Shown: one piece after another, positions 1-13,600 of the stretch
How the letters are laid out: each line of letters begins with the position of its first letter
Position numbering within the stretch: the stretch's first letter is position 1
Translations under genes and position numbers: made by a program
The notes under the pieces: generated by a model
What the model was told of the DNA's origin: nothing
What the model saw: the letters and a program-made list of their open reading frames with translations, nothing else
The model's database searches: none
Source of the DNA: Albula goreensis
Lineage: Eukaryota; Chordata; Actinopteri; Albuliformes; Albulidae
Reading direction: 5' to 3'
Assembly (NCBI GenBank): GCA_022829145.1
Contig: CM040746.1
Span: 24,667,832 to 24,731,831 of the forward strand
DNA: 64,000 bases

Positions 1-1145
1 TTAAAACTACATTTGTTGAATTTTAAATTTAAAGCTACAGCATGTTGTTGTATGACCCCAACAGAAGAAGTAATAGACTGTGCAGAAACCTAAAATGCAA
101 AAAAAAAAATTAAATTAGAACACCATTATGTTTCTCATAGTTCAGAGCTTCAGTTCATCCTTAGAAACACATTGGCTTTTGTTGTCTTTTGACCTCTGTT
201 TATGGAATCACTTTGTAAAAATGCCCAGTCTGTTCTTTCAGATCGCTCACAGAGTAAGAGCTCATGTTCCTGGTCCAGCAATGTGTTCCACGATTGGGTA
301 GTCAGCCACAGCTCTGCCAGAGGTCCACAGTGACAATGCACATTGGCAATTGCTCAGCCCTATCATGGAAAAAAAATGGGTTAAGATGATTCCATAATTC
401 CTAAACCCGAAAATTTTATAGCTCTACAGTCACCTCTCCTAGCCAGCTGGGCACCTGGGGGTTTGTGAACTGAACTCATGGTGACTTTATGTTTTTCGGT
501 TCGACAGTTCAATTTGGGTAGGGCAAAAAGGGGCTGGAGGGAGGAGTTAAAAAGAAGAAAAAATGTCCATATGAGAGGAAAACAGCTTGAATAAATCAAA
601 CACAAAACACTTTAAAAATGTTTCATTTTAATAATTCCCAGAGTTTCAATGTAGTTAAAAAATATAGCACACTCAATTAAAAAAGCCATGTTTGTTATGT
701 ATACAATGTTTTATGGATAAATTAAATTAAGTTGTTTGTCTGTAAAATTTTTCAAAGAAAAATATTTTCTATAATAATATTTTAGTGAGCATCAAACATG
801 GATATGTCAAAATTTATTTTCCAGTAAAAAGCTATTTCAGCGTCTGCCAGTTTGCTGTTTAAAATGGATATAGGTATTTTCCCACAGTACATTTTTATTT
901 TGGTTTTTGATGGTAATATGCATTTTATGTAATAATGATCAAGGAGCTCATAAAAATAACATCACACATATAATGAAGCTTGCTTCTGGTTATAATGGAG
1001 CATATTACATTAACTGCTGCCAGAGAAAGACAAAATCTGAAGCAGAAATGGTTTGCTGGAATGTACTCTGAGCTTTCAGTGCCCATTTACCTCAGATCTG
1101 TTCTTATACTGGTGATATACAATTTAACTTAGCAAAATTATGTAA
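1..1145. other. AT-rich sequence, presumed SPOCK1 intron; nothing recognised
   Basis: No convincing exon, RNA gene or repeat. Short frames on both strands lack codon bias and similarity to anything I know. Confidence 0.5.
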
Positions 1146-2025
1146 GGAATAAACCACGACTGGCTGTGCAGTTCTGTGGAAATAAACCATGTCAGGATGG
1201 TGTGATGCGGCCCCAAGGCGAGGCCGAGGGGCCATTAACCGCCCTGAAGTGGTTTATTTTCACAGAACTGCACCGCCAGTCGTGGTTTATTCGGCTTATA
1301 CCACGGCTACTTACCTAAGAAATAATTTGGCACTCATATTAAATTAGACAACTATTATATTATTTATTAACAAAATAATATGTGTACATCCGCAGAATAT
1401 AATCTATTCATATAGCTCGACACATCCAAACTTTAAAATGTAATTATTAACTATAGTAACTTAGCCCACAAACTAGAAATTTCTGATATTGCTAGCTACA
1501 CAGTGTCCGCTTAGCTGGTGAAGTGGATAATGTTACATTCGTGACAGTCATCTTAAACGTACCTATGTGGAAACAATGGACAAGAACGTAAGGTTATCCA
1601 CTTCACCAGCTAAACGGACAATATGTGGCTGGCTATATCAGTAAGCTACATAGTTCTTATTTATTGAAATTTAATGGAACGTTTCCATTTACTGTAAAAG
1701 TTGACAATGAAAATTTTAGATCAAACGAGGTATGTGAGAGACTTGACTTTTGAAATTCTTATCTCGCTGTGGTGTTATGTTCGGTGGTTATGTTACTTTG
1801 CCATTTTGTTCAGTTGTAAATGGAATCTTCAGTGAAATTGAATGAGCTTACCTATTAAATTTGAACGGTGATCAAGCCACTTTCACAGGAACTACTTCAT
1901 ACCCGTGCATTAGTGCCGTACATTCACTGGGAAATAATTCACACCCCTCCAGCCAATCAGAAACGAGTCTTTAACCAAGCCGAGGTATAACAAATAACCA
2001 TCCTGGAGTGGTTTATTCTTTACTA
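1146..2025. mobile_element. Palindromic non-autonomous DNA transposon with two internal hairpins
   Basis: The left boundary GAATAAACCAC recurs inverted at the right (GTGGTTTATTC near 2013-2023). Inside are two long imperfect inverted repeats. The first has arms about 1148-1203 and 1237-1292, roughly 56 nt with about six mismatches, around a GC-rich loop. The second has arms 1483-1530 and 1594-1641, 48 nt. The right part contains CCAGCCAATCAGAAACGAG followed by a GGTATAA word, a combination I associate with a dispersed fish DNA element. No transposase frame is visible, so it is non-autonomous. Superfamily is not resolved and outer ends are approximate. Confidence 0.7.
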
Positions 2026-3789
2026 GATTTTGTTCAAAATACCCTTGTTTACATTGTTACAAACAGAAAGCTATGTGTTTAGCATAGCCTAATAGAAGTT
2101 TCCAAAACAACAGAAGGGAGCTAGTGCATGAGGAAAAATGTTAATCTATACAAATCATATATATAATGTTTCATTGCCAGCTCATATCTAGATCAGCAGT
2201 GCTTCTGCAGTGCTACCAGTCTCTTCCAGCACTGCTTATCATTAAAATGCTCCTCTTGCAGGAAATGTTAGAAGAAACAGAACTATAGTAAACTGTATCT
2301 AATTGCGAATGGAAATATATGTTCCCAAAAACCATGCTAGATTTAAACAATACCATTTTACCATACTCAAATATTTGAGTCTGTGCATTGCTGAGCTGTA
2401 TCAGAAAATGCTTATTAAGCTACAGACAAGGTTGAGCTGAGGATAAGTGTAACAATCTATATGAATACATTTGCATGAAATCTTTAATAATTTGTTCTCA
2501 ACTTAACATTCAGATGTACATATACTAAACTTGAACAAAAATGGAACAATGCAGCAAATGGCATTTATGGATTCATGAATATCAGATCAGGTCAAAAATA
2601 AATGGCAAAAATGTTCCTGGAACTGAATGAATTTCAGGGAATTGCCTTCCTGTGAAATGAATCTCAAAGTGAGAGGATTCATTTAATGTTAGTATCTCTC
2701 ATAAAGAAGCTGGATAGCTTTACAGGAGATAAGTTTTATGGAAGGCATTAAAATCTCTGAGTCAAACCTGCAATTAGTTCGTACACCTGGGATGCAAGAA
2801 GAGTTTGTGTTTTTAGATGAAGGGTCCCTTTATTCAAACTTCCTGCTTTGGGCTTCCAATGGGCTCAGTCAATACAAATGCTAGTCTAGCCCCTTGAGGC
2901 TTGAGCCTGGGTTGTGTGCCATTGCAATGATGTGCTGAGGTGCTGATGTTTAAACTGTTTTGCAGTGAGGAACGTGCGTCTAGTCTGATGGTTGCTACCT
3001 CGCCTGTGGTATGCATAGTCTGCTGGAAAAATAACATCTCAATAATACAAAGCTGAAGCTGCAAAGTTCCTGTAGAGTCCATCTCATGGCACAGAAGATG
3101 ACTTGAGAGATAAAACTAGTGATATAAAATTGGGCAGGGGCAAACATAAAAATATATCTGTATGTTTGTGTATGTGATATTTATGAGATTTAACATGAGT
3201 GCTGTGTATGTTTTTCTTTTTAGCGATGCATTTGATGTCAGAAAAAATATTAGGGTGAACAAATACATTGCAGATGAAGATTTATTTAATTTAACATCAT
3301 TCTTTGCTGAATTTATTTCCTGTCTGCAATATTGCAAGGCATTACTGATGAGCACTATTTCTTGTGTTTGTACAGCAACTAGTGCGAACAATGGGTTCGC
3401 CCGTGCTTGGCAGCACTGTTCCCACTCAGTGTGGAGGGTCTGGATGGAGGGTGCGGCTCTGCGCCATCGAAGCTCCCGTGAGCCTGTATCGGCTCAGCAT
3501 GGCTGCTGCTGCTGAAATGGATATTTTTTGATTTATAACTTTGTTTCTCTCGTCCTTGTTCTCCTACATTGTTGTTATTTATTGATGTTGCAGTTACCTC
3601 TCTGTAGTGCCCATGCATTCCCCACCTGTGAACTCAAATTTTATTGATGTTCTTGAGTCCTTCCTGTGGTTGTAAATTAGTCCCAGAAATAGTTTCAGTG
3701 GACATTTTGAGATAAATTCTGGATGGAAGAAATATAGATGCATGCCAGTATGTCACATTTAAATTTACAATCAGAAACTGTACTTGGAC
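2026..3789. other. SPOCK1 intron, nothing recognised
   Basis: AT-rich unique-looking sequence. A short GC-richer patch at about 3375-3515 reads like a possible conserved non-coding element but has no exon structure. Confidence 0.45.
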
Positions 3790-3840
3790 ATTTGTGTGTG
3801 AAGGTGTGTGTCTGTGTGTGTGTGTATGTGTGCATGTGTA

Positions 3841-3920
<80 letters not shown>
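3790..3920. repeat. (TG)n microsatellite with degenerate flank and GA tail
   Basis: Perfect TG dinucleotides from about 3843 to 3914, preceded by interrupted TG/TGC units and followed by GAGAGAG. Open frames across it on both strands are repeat artefacts. Confidence 0.97.
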
Positions 3921-6754
3921 CAGGCTTCAGAAGAATTGGAGTTCTTAGCCAGAGTGAATTGGCATCGAACATGTCCCTGGTGACCACCTGACCCCTGATG
4001 ACAGAAACCTCAGCAGGCCGTAGAAGAGGAAATGAGAACGCAGAGCTGCTCTGTCTCTCATAACACTGTGTTATGCCAGACGGTCATTATGGCCTCTCTA
4101 AGCGCGGGCAGCGCCATTATTCCCTCATTCTGCAGAGTAAATGTGTGAATATCTACTGGCTGTGTGATTTGTCTGAAAGAAAGGGTATGCTTAAGATGTG
4201 CTGAATCTGCAGCAGGAGAAATAGCTGCATGAGGAGGCCCTTACTCTCAACAAAGCCAAAAATAGAATAGAAATGGAGAACAGATGATTATTTTTTGAGG
4301 AGTGATTGACAGTAACCACATATGTGGGGTCAGTTGAATGAGGTCCAAACAAGGAGAGGCAAAGGGTTTAGGGTTGGGTGCTGACAGAGAGTGCAGTGTG
4401 TTGCGTTTAAGTTTGTCAGCTTTAATTCAAACACACTACACTGAGCAGCAGCATAGGAGTGTAATGGAAATTGGATGGGGGACACATTTCAACCAACAGA
4501 TTATGGGCTTTCAGTTAGAATTAAATAGAGCAGGACTCATGCTGACCCCTGCAGCACTGTCTCTGGGCCTGGCCCCCTCTGTCCTCCCTGCTTAATCATT
4601 CCCCTCTCCTGTGAATTATTCCAGCTCATCTTTTTTAAAGTAAGCCCCTTCCTCCCTGTTTGCCATACGGTGAATCACCTGCTGCCAGAGAGAAAAGGTT
4701 TAAAGATGGATCAAAGATTCTCCAGCTCCAGGTCCATGAGGTTCCACTGGCTCAGAGCCATGCGTGAGGAGAGTGCAGAATGGGCCGGTGCCGGAGAGGC
4801 AACGGGCCAAATAGATGCATAATGCAAGCATCGTGTTTCTTATGCTCACTTGAGATACCTTGTGGGCCAGCCCAGCTCCGACACATGGCCACAGCAGATG
4901 GGGACACACCTGTGTTTATGTTGTGAGATTTAACCCTCCCACCACCACCCACCCCAGCAGTGTCCTGACTGCAAACAACTGGGTACGCCAAGAAATGTGT
5001 GCTGATTCTGAAGAAATTATGTTTTTTTTTTTCTATCTGTGAGAATCTCATTTGTCTGTGATTCAGACATTATGATCAAATGATGGATCATATCTGTGTC
5101 ACACTGCCTGATAGTGAACTGCATAATAGGTCACTTTGCCGAATTATGAGTCATATACCGTGTCTTTGTGCCTGGTAATACGCTGAATACTGTCAGTCTG
5201 CTTGACAGGGAGCTGTATGGCAAGCCAGTGTTGTATGGAACTGAACACTGTACCAATGCCACATACTGAGCTGTATACTAGGCCACAGCTGATTCCTAGT
5301 GACTTATGCCCTGATGAGAGGGGAATGATCCTTAATCTTATACTGGTTATTACTACACTGTGTAGCTGTCATTTTCAGCCTCACCTGATATAATATGTAT
5401 TTAAAGCTTCCACATGGACTCATTCTCTCTCTATGTCTGGGGGAGTCCCACTCTTCTCTCTCAAGTCATGTCTATTGTAAGGAATGATAGAATTCACTGC
5501 CTTTTTATATTCATCCTCATAATGATGACCTCACACAAAAGAACCGTTTTAGGCCTCCTTTGCCCCTGTTGGGTTCCTATTGTAATCTTATTTTGGATGA
5601 TCCCATTTAATTGAATTCCAGAGTGTTGCATTGAGGGAAATCAGCCCCTAAGTATTTCCTTGGGTGGTGTGAGGGAAGCAATCTGCATAAACAACTGTGG
5701 TGTTATGTCTAAAACTTAAGTAGACGAACATTTTGATGATACTGTAATTTGTCAGGAAAATAGACACAATCAGACTTTGTGTGCTAGTGCATATGCCTTC
5801 TTTATATTTAATCCCTTGTGCTGTCTGTGAATGAGTGAGTGTTTCTTTGACAATGAATGCATGTGTTTCTGCATATTTTATATTTGTATTTGTATCTGCA
5901 TGTTTATATTTGTATTCGTTGTCTCACTATAGCACTCCTGCTACCTCTCCCAGTCCCTGAGCTGAAAGCACACATAAAGCTGCACATGGGCCAGAATACA
6001 TGAATTTGATTTGTGCAGATGCACTTATCATGTGTACCTGTACCCAGCTGTTGGAATCTGACATTGCTGTTGGAGATGTAGGACCTTTGACTCTTCAGGA
6101 TCTCTAGTAATGTGCTACAGATTACTCTGTCTTTGATGAGTTATGAGCAGCTCTGAACAGATGCAGTGTGGAGACTCGACCTCAGCTGAACCGAGCAGAG
6201 TGTGTCTGTAAGTGTGGGCCTGCCTCAGATCATTTGGAGTTGGCCATGATTTCTAAATCAACACAATCTATTTCAGAAACCTGGCACATTGACTGAATCA
6301 GGAAGAGTGTTTTTGCTTCTTCTGCTTTAAATACGTTATTCTTGATTGCAGCAACATCAGATTATTTTATATGAGGGGTGGATGGCTCTGTTCATAAAGG
6401 CCAATATATTTATATGATAAAAGTTCTACTCAAAAGCATTTATTTTGACATATCATTTTCATGATTTGACAGTTTGCTACAATTATTGGCAAGTTCATAA
6501 GACAGCTGAAGACTGTGTCCCTGTATGAAACTGTTATACTGTACACTGGAAAGAGTTTATACAGCTAATATGTTAACAGTGCCAGGGTAATTTGTGGGAA
6601 GGAAAATAAACATACAAATTCATCCTTCTAGACTTGGGTTCCACACCCCTGTTTTACATAAATGAAAAATAAAAACTGTATAAACCATACATATACTATA
6701 CTACCCTTTTTCATAATAAAATGTATACTTTCATTTCTTGTGTATACTTCTTAG
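3921..6754. other. SPOCK1 intron; unique-looking sequence with a degenerate tandem patch near 5.1-5.3 kb
   Basis: No exon seen. Around 5090-5300 the words ACTG(A)A(G)CTGTATA and (A/G)GGCCA/GGTCA recur every ~25-35 bp, suggesting a decayed minisatellite. Patches near 4080-4140, 4340-4600 and 4700-4920 look complex and could be conserved non-coding sequence. Confidence 0.4.
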
Positions 6755-7690
6755 AAATATAGCTGCAAGCTGCGATGAGGGGGCCAAGCAGTCTAGCAGG
6801 GCAGAGTCAGCATGGGAACTTGATCTTATCATGTTAAAAGCATGGCTGTAAGCTCTGACAGTTGACCAACGATTGGACGTAACTGAGATATGAGCTTATG
6901 TCCAGTTTGGGTCATTTGCCTTTGATTTGTTGGCTGCATCAAATAGGTTGACATTACAGGGTGTCATGTCAAACTAATTGATCGTAGACCTTGGGATCTC
7001 CTAAGGTGTCACCACACATAAGAATCACTTTTATAAGGTGAAAACATCAACAGTTATTAGGGAGAACATGTTATTGCTTATTGCAGCGCCCCCCAGAGGT
7101 CAAATGATGCCAAATGTTTTGTACATCCTCAGGAAGGGGTCCTGAGTCCACGTACCAAGGTTAATATTGATACATCAAAGCACTGCTGAGATATGACTTC
7201 ACTTTCTATTTGGCAGCTTTTCCACTGAATTCAATTGGCTGTAACATTCAAATGGTTTTGAAAATCAAACATCCGTCTGACAGCTTTTGTGAGGCTTAGT
7301 CTGAAGATCATCTGTGCCAGACTTGGTGAACATTGGACAAAATTTGTGGCTTCTGAAAATTTTTTTACACCTTTCGATAAAATCCAATATGTCGACTGCA
7401 TCAATTAGGTTGACATGACAAGTTGCCATGACTAAGTCTTGACTACTATGTTTACTTTTAAGGTAAACACATCAACAGTTAGTAGCCAAAATACATTTTT
7501 GCTTATTGCAATGCCCCCCAGTGGGGAAATGATGCAACATTTTTTGGACATCCTCAAAATAGGGTTCCATTTTGGGAACAATTGGACAAAATATGTGGTC
7601 TGTGAAGAATTTTTAAACTTTTTCATAAAATACAATATGGGGGAAAATCCTTTATAGAGTAACTTGACGTCATGGGGTGCGTTGAACCTG
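6755..7690. repeat. Dispersed repeat with two tandem diverged units
   Basis: It starts with AGCTGCAAGCTGCGATGAGG, which I associate with a common fish interspersed repeat. Unit 1 (about 6931-7391) and unit 2 (about 7393-7639) share in the same order: TGCATCAA(A/T)TAGGTTGACAT; AAGGT(G)AAA(A)CACATCAACAGTTA; GCTTATTGCA(G/A)(C/T)GCCCCCCAG; ATGATGC(C)AA; ACATCCTCA; TTGGACAAAAT(T/A)TGTGG; and ATAAAAT(C/A)CAATATG. Unit 2 lacks about 190 bp from the middle. A partial earlier unit may precede 6930. No coding frame. Class is unknown. Confidence 0.75.
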
Positions 7691-10600
7691 ACTTGATCCA
7701 AGGAATCCAATGGTACCTCACTTTTGATACTTAAAATGTGTGTAATATTATAGATCTAGATGTGAAGCATCACTTGAAAGAACACTGAACGCATTTGGAA
7801 ACAAGGAGGAAGCAGGGGGTGTAATTCAAGCATTTGCATGTTTGAAGCACCGTACTGGAGGTGACAAGTGAGAGCCGAATCAATTGAAATGACTTCTGTG
7901 ACAACGCAGAGCCGTGCCCAGCGTGAACAACGTTGCCTTCAGCGAGGGATGGCTGTCACAGCAATTTGTATCACTGTCCCACTGTCGCTAGCGTATTGTC
8001 TCTGCACAGCCGATGTGGTCCTGAATGGGCTTTGTTAATTATATTCAAATTATCCACTTCTGTGTTATCATCATCATTGTGTCTCTCAGTCATTGCATAC
8101 ACAATGGATGTAGTGCTGAACAGAAGCTATAAAACATTCTTTAACATTTAGAAAAGCAATCACAATCCTATATTTTGGAAAGCAAAATGCAGCTTGCTCT
8201 TGTCCCACATCAGAAATATCTATCAGCTGTTTGCCAACATATCTAAACTGTTAAAGACACTTCAGGTCATGCATTGTCTGTCAGTTCACCAGGTGAGTTC
8301 TCTGAACTAGGTGTATGTCAGAGGGACAGAAATAATTGAATTACAAAGCAGACTGAGCAAGCTCTGCTGCAGAATATCGAGAGGAAACAGACAGGATACT
8401 GAAGCTTCCCCTGAGTGAGCTATCAGACTCAAATCAGCTCAACGAGAGTGAAAGAACGAGAAGATGCATTACAGGGTTCAAGTGTGTGTTGCCTTAGTGT
8501 CTTTCTTTCCTCATAACCTTATGCGATTAGCAATAGCTCAGTTCAATAGCACTGACTCTGTTTAAAGATTCCTTTGCAATGTTTTGATTTTAATGAAAAC
8601 AGCAGCAGGCTGTTTTCACACCAAAGAGATAAAAGGTCTGAATAAATATCCAGGTGGATAGCACTGTCTGTCTGGTCTGTGCATCGATGGAATAGTTTGA
8701 AGAAGGTTTTTATATTGAGAATGGCATTAAGCATGTGTATCTCAATGCAGTGTGTTATCACAAGCTAAACAGAAAAAAAAAAAGTTAAAAACCACTGCAT
8801 TGATGTGAGTTTTTTTTAAAGATTTTTTCCCTCTACTTTTCAGTTTTAATACCTCTGGAGAAACTAAAAGGAAATGAATTATTTAAAATTGGAAAATGAT
8901 CTAATTTGCATTCTGCAATTTTGTCTTGCTTCTGTATTCATTTCACCACTGTTCCAGTGAAACAGAGAGTTACTGCTGCTCTGTGGCTTACAGAGGCTAA
9001 TGTGTTTTATCATGTGCTGGGTCATAAGTGTGGGACAGATTCCACTGACACATCATTTCAAAATATTAACTAAGCTCATGCAGTCATCCACATTTCCACA
9101 ATGCTGAGTAATGGAGATAAACTTATGTTGGATAATTCTCATACAAGTCTCCTTTTTGGGAGCATTTCATCTTACAAATGAATGAATGAATGAATGAAAC
9201 CATATTACTCTATTAATCAAGATTACCACCTTAGTGACATGGTGACATAGGCATGAACAGCATTGGTTTAGTTGCCCTACAAACTTTACGGTGCCAGTCA
9301 ATCTGTTAATATCTGTGAAAGCACGTTTTATATGGTTATAGCGCAGTTACAATAAGTTATACTTAGCAAAGCAGTTCTTTACTTAGTGGTGCAGTACCTT
9401 TGGAAATAATAATGAATGTGATGTAGTAATTTATCAAGCCTGTACTTACAAAGCGCAAACAAGAGTATTCACTTTCTATACATACCTCACAATGACAATA
9501 CAGTCTGTTATTATTTTGTTAACAAGTGAATATCTCATCTAAAACATGCAGTAGAGTATTTATTACATGTGAATTTAGTAATTTAGCTAGCATTACCAAC
9601 ACACCAACTTCCACTGGTTTGATTGCAGCACACATAGAACAGAAAAGAGTAAGTGCGGTGCCTGCATCCTGGCAGCAGTGTGGCCTGTGCCAGTCTGTTT
9701 ATGCCCCCTCACCTGCTGCACCTGCTTATGGTGGAAAAGAGAGAGCAGTGAAACTATATTCACCCCAGGGAAGAATTGTGTGTTTCATCAAATTTCAAGG
9801 AATTTGGAGGATGGTTGAGAGTTCATTGATGTATATTTTGATATTCATCAATACTGAAATAAGCCCATATAGTTATAGTAATATGGATCTCTGTTACATC
9901 ACCCAGCTCTAATGAGCTGACTGCATGCTTTTGAATGTCCATGGTGATGCTAGCAACTATCTCATAAGTGAGAGAAAAAGAGAAAATATTTTTTTATCCA
10001 CTAGTTGTTTTTGGAAGGGGCACGCATTTACTTTCCAGCTGTTGTCATACTAGCATTATGTGAGAAATCCCATTGCTTAGAGAGCTTAGATGTTCCACAA
10101 GTCTCTTGGCCTTTAAAGTCCCTGATCAAACTGTACCACTGTCTCAAGGCCTCTGCATTCTTTTCATGCAGATCTAGACTGTGTTGAGAGGCAGAAAGGC
10201 TAGAGATGAAAATAATAAAAAAAAACATTCATACTTAATTACTGGCAGCTCAAGGATCTGATACAGTAGGGTGCTTGGTTAGAGATGACACAGTAGACAT
10301 TCTACAAACCATTCAAAATTATAATACATCAGAAACCGCCTTCTCTTTGGAGACATGTCTAGTGACTGGAGCCTCGTCAGGGTGGACCTGGTTGGATACG
10401 TTGATGCATTGAGTGCCCATAGACAGCAGGCACAGTGGCTGAGGGCCTGTGTTCTAAACGTCCTCAGTGTCAGAGCTCATAGACTCACACTGCTCTGGCC
10501 TGCCTGTGGGCAGCTCTGCATTTGGTCTGAGGCTTTACTTGTGAGGTAAAATAATTGATTTCAGCAAAAGAAGGTCTGATTGGTAACTAGTGAACAGTGC

Positions 10601-13600
10601 AGGAAAAATTATAGGAGCTACGGAAGTTTGTTCAGGCACAAAACATGATCTTTAATGCATGGTTACCTGTCTACAGTTCAACTGCCACCAGCCCACTGTT
10701 CCTTAAAACACCTGCTTTTTAATGCATCTGTCTGTAACACTCCTTGATTTTGTGCTTGTGTTAATAATGCACCAGTCTGACAGCAATACTGCTGAGGAGT
10801 GAAAGTTAGCCAGTGAATAGAGAGCATACTAACATACATTTTATGAAATTTGGCAACACACATTCATGCCTTAGACATGAATTTTGAAGTGATTATGAAC
10901 TTTATTGTTAAAGTAAATTGTAATTGTAATCACCACACTTGTAGTGATGGTCAGTAATTCTCCAGTCATCAATGCACGTGTCACTTACCTACCTCACTTA
11001 CTCTTACTAACTCACTTTTCCCACATGTACCTTTTTTTTAACAAACAAAAAATTAAATAAAGTTGCACAACAGCTATTGAAGAAATCTGAGTAATTATAG
11101 TGCACTGCATACAATCTAGAAAAAATGATGACATCTGAGATAGTTACTAAAGTTTTAGCTACATATGAGTGCACACAAAAACACTGCCAGAGAAATTTTC
11201 CACCGTCCTATACATTTTATGTAATGGTGAGATTTTTGTCAGATGGCACATTCTCTAATGAGTCATAGAGCAGCTGTCTCACTGTCAGAATCTGTGAATC
11301 ACTAGCAGGGTCTTCTCTGTTGGTGCTGTGACTGTCTGTGTTTGTGACAGTCTGTTCCTGGGTGTGTCTTCTGTGTATCTCATAGAGAGGGGTGTGGTTA
11401 TCCTCTCGTACTGCCGCATCCCCGTTCTGCAGCACAGCTGCTGATGTTATGGTAGGGTAGCATACTTCTAGTCATGTACTTATTTGCAAAGGAAATTTCC
11501 TTTCTTTTGGTGCATCTGCCTGCAAAATGCTACCCTTTAGGAAAATCACAGATTAGATTTTGCAATTGATTCCAGCACTGAGGATGAAGGACAGTGGCAA
11601 GCTGAGGATACAAATGGTATCCGATATTTCACTTGGGGATTAGGTTCTGATCTAGTCAATATGGCCTGCTGTACATTTGATCAAAGGCCTGTTCTGTAGG
11701 TGGTGATGTTCTTCTGCAACTCTCATTTAAGACCCATTACCTTCTCCTCCTGCTGTGCCCCCATGCCTGGGGTGGCCACAGATCAATTGCACTTTTAGTC
11801 CAGTGGGCAGTCCCTCCGTGTAACCTCTCTGCCTGCCCTGGCAAGCCTATGCCAGCTCACAGCCAGCAGGCTCCTGGAGAGCCGGGCATAGAGCCGAAAA
11901 CTTCCTTTGCTGGCAGAAACTGGTCTGGGGTCAGCGTATCGCTCCATGTATCTCGCTGCAGGTTATCTCTGTAATGCCTCATGTCTGCTGGGTTGTAGGC
12001 CCCGTTGAGCTTCAACAGAAGGCACATGCAGCTAATCTAGAATGTCCCATTCACACCGCCATGATAGACTATGGTAGTGGGTTCTCTGTCAAAGAGATGC
12101 TGATAAACTCCTGACCCTGGGCTCTGATTTATATAGGCAATTACTATCGCTTATCTGTAAAGGCATAGTCATTCTTTTGAACCATTCAACATTCTTTTGA
12201 GGACAGTTTTATCTTTTTTGGGAGGGATAAGGGTAACTTCAAAGCAGATCCCTGCATGGGTGCACCAGGGTAAGAGCAACGATATTTTAATAATGGACAT
12301 TTGCACAATATAATGGTATATGTTGAAATATCTCTGCGGTTGTTGCTGAAGCAGAGTATCTATCAGTTCTATGTTTCATTACAGCTGCTAGTTTGCAGGT
12401 GAGAGTGAGGGTGAGGATGTGGCCTCATAGTGGATTCTGAGTTCATGGGGAAACATTCTCATCCACCCCTGACCAGTCCTCTGGAGTTTATGCACCACAG
12501 AGAAGGATTCAGGCTTAGTCAAGACCCATGAGTCCATGGAGTTATTCATTGCTAATGTCTCTGTGTATTTCCATTAGAGAAACACACCACACTTAAAACA
12601 GTTCACTATTTAGGGAACATTCCAAAGACTTTCTATAAATGGAGTATGCAGGCTTCAGGTAGTTCCAAGATGACAGCTATATCCCAGTCTGTGCTGCAGG
12701 CAGAACCTGAAACAATCAATTTGTCTTGACGCTTTCCTCAAAGCTTGGAAGCTGGAAGTCACCTAAATCAACCCATGGCTCAAATGACTTCTCTGTTCAT
12801 ATTTTAGATCAATTCATCAGTAATTAGCTAACCACCAGTATTTGCACTTTTGATTTCAGCAGTGTATTGTTACATGTTTTTTATGTATTCCTTAAAACAC
12901 ACTTTTGTCCAGTGCCACTTACAGGGCCATCACATAAGGATAATTTGATTTCACAATGAATTTAAAGAACACAAACATAAAAGAGTAAATGAGATGAAAC
13001 ACAAAACTGAAAAAATTCAGCCATGTGATGGTAAATGTTTTGGTACATACAGTGCTTGCAGTTATCTTTAGAGGCAACAAAACTCTATTATTTAACAAAA
13101 GACTATTATTTAACATCATAGGGCCATTGTGCCAAGCAATGATTGAAAGGGTCATTGAAAATGAACTTTTGTCTTCACAATACTCTGTAAGAGCTTCATT
13201 AAAATACATTGTATCACAGTGCACTCATTAACTCTGTCATTAAGATTATGCAATGTTTAGGTCACAGCACAAAGGGTGTTGCTTTTTGCCATTTATTTTG
13301 TCTGCTAGCAAGCAGTCATTGCATTTCATTTTAACACCTCTGGCCCAGCTCTTCACGCACTCCATTACACACCCCTATGAAACAATGCCTTGCTTCCCAC
13401 TATGTCTCCTTTCTGCTCACATGCTGCTGATGTGCCCTTCATTCTGTGAGATAAGGTCAGCCTGCTTCCTGTTATTTTAAAGCACTGTACAACCGTTTAT
13501 TTTATTTGAAGCTACCTGCCTGAGGATGTGCTGATTCATGAGGGGTGACCAAGTCGGCTAACAGCAGGTCTCTTTCTAATATGTGCTGTGATGCTGTGTG

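Noticed and set aside
3634-3987. Open frames across the (TG)n repeat on both strands
   Set aside because: Cys-Val or His-Thr dipeptide translations of a dinucleotide repeat, not genes. The same applies to 25295-25804, 28646-28969, 29736-30398 and 33366-33608.
9526-9912. 128-codon plus-strand frame
   Set aside because: No recognised similarity or codon structure; treated as chance.
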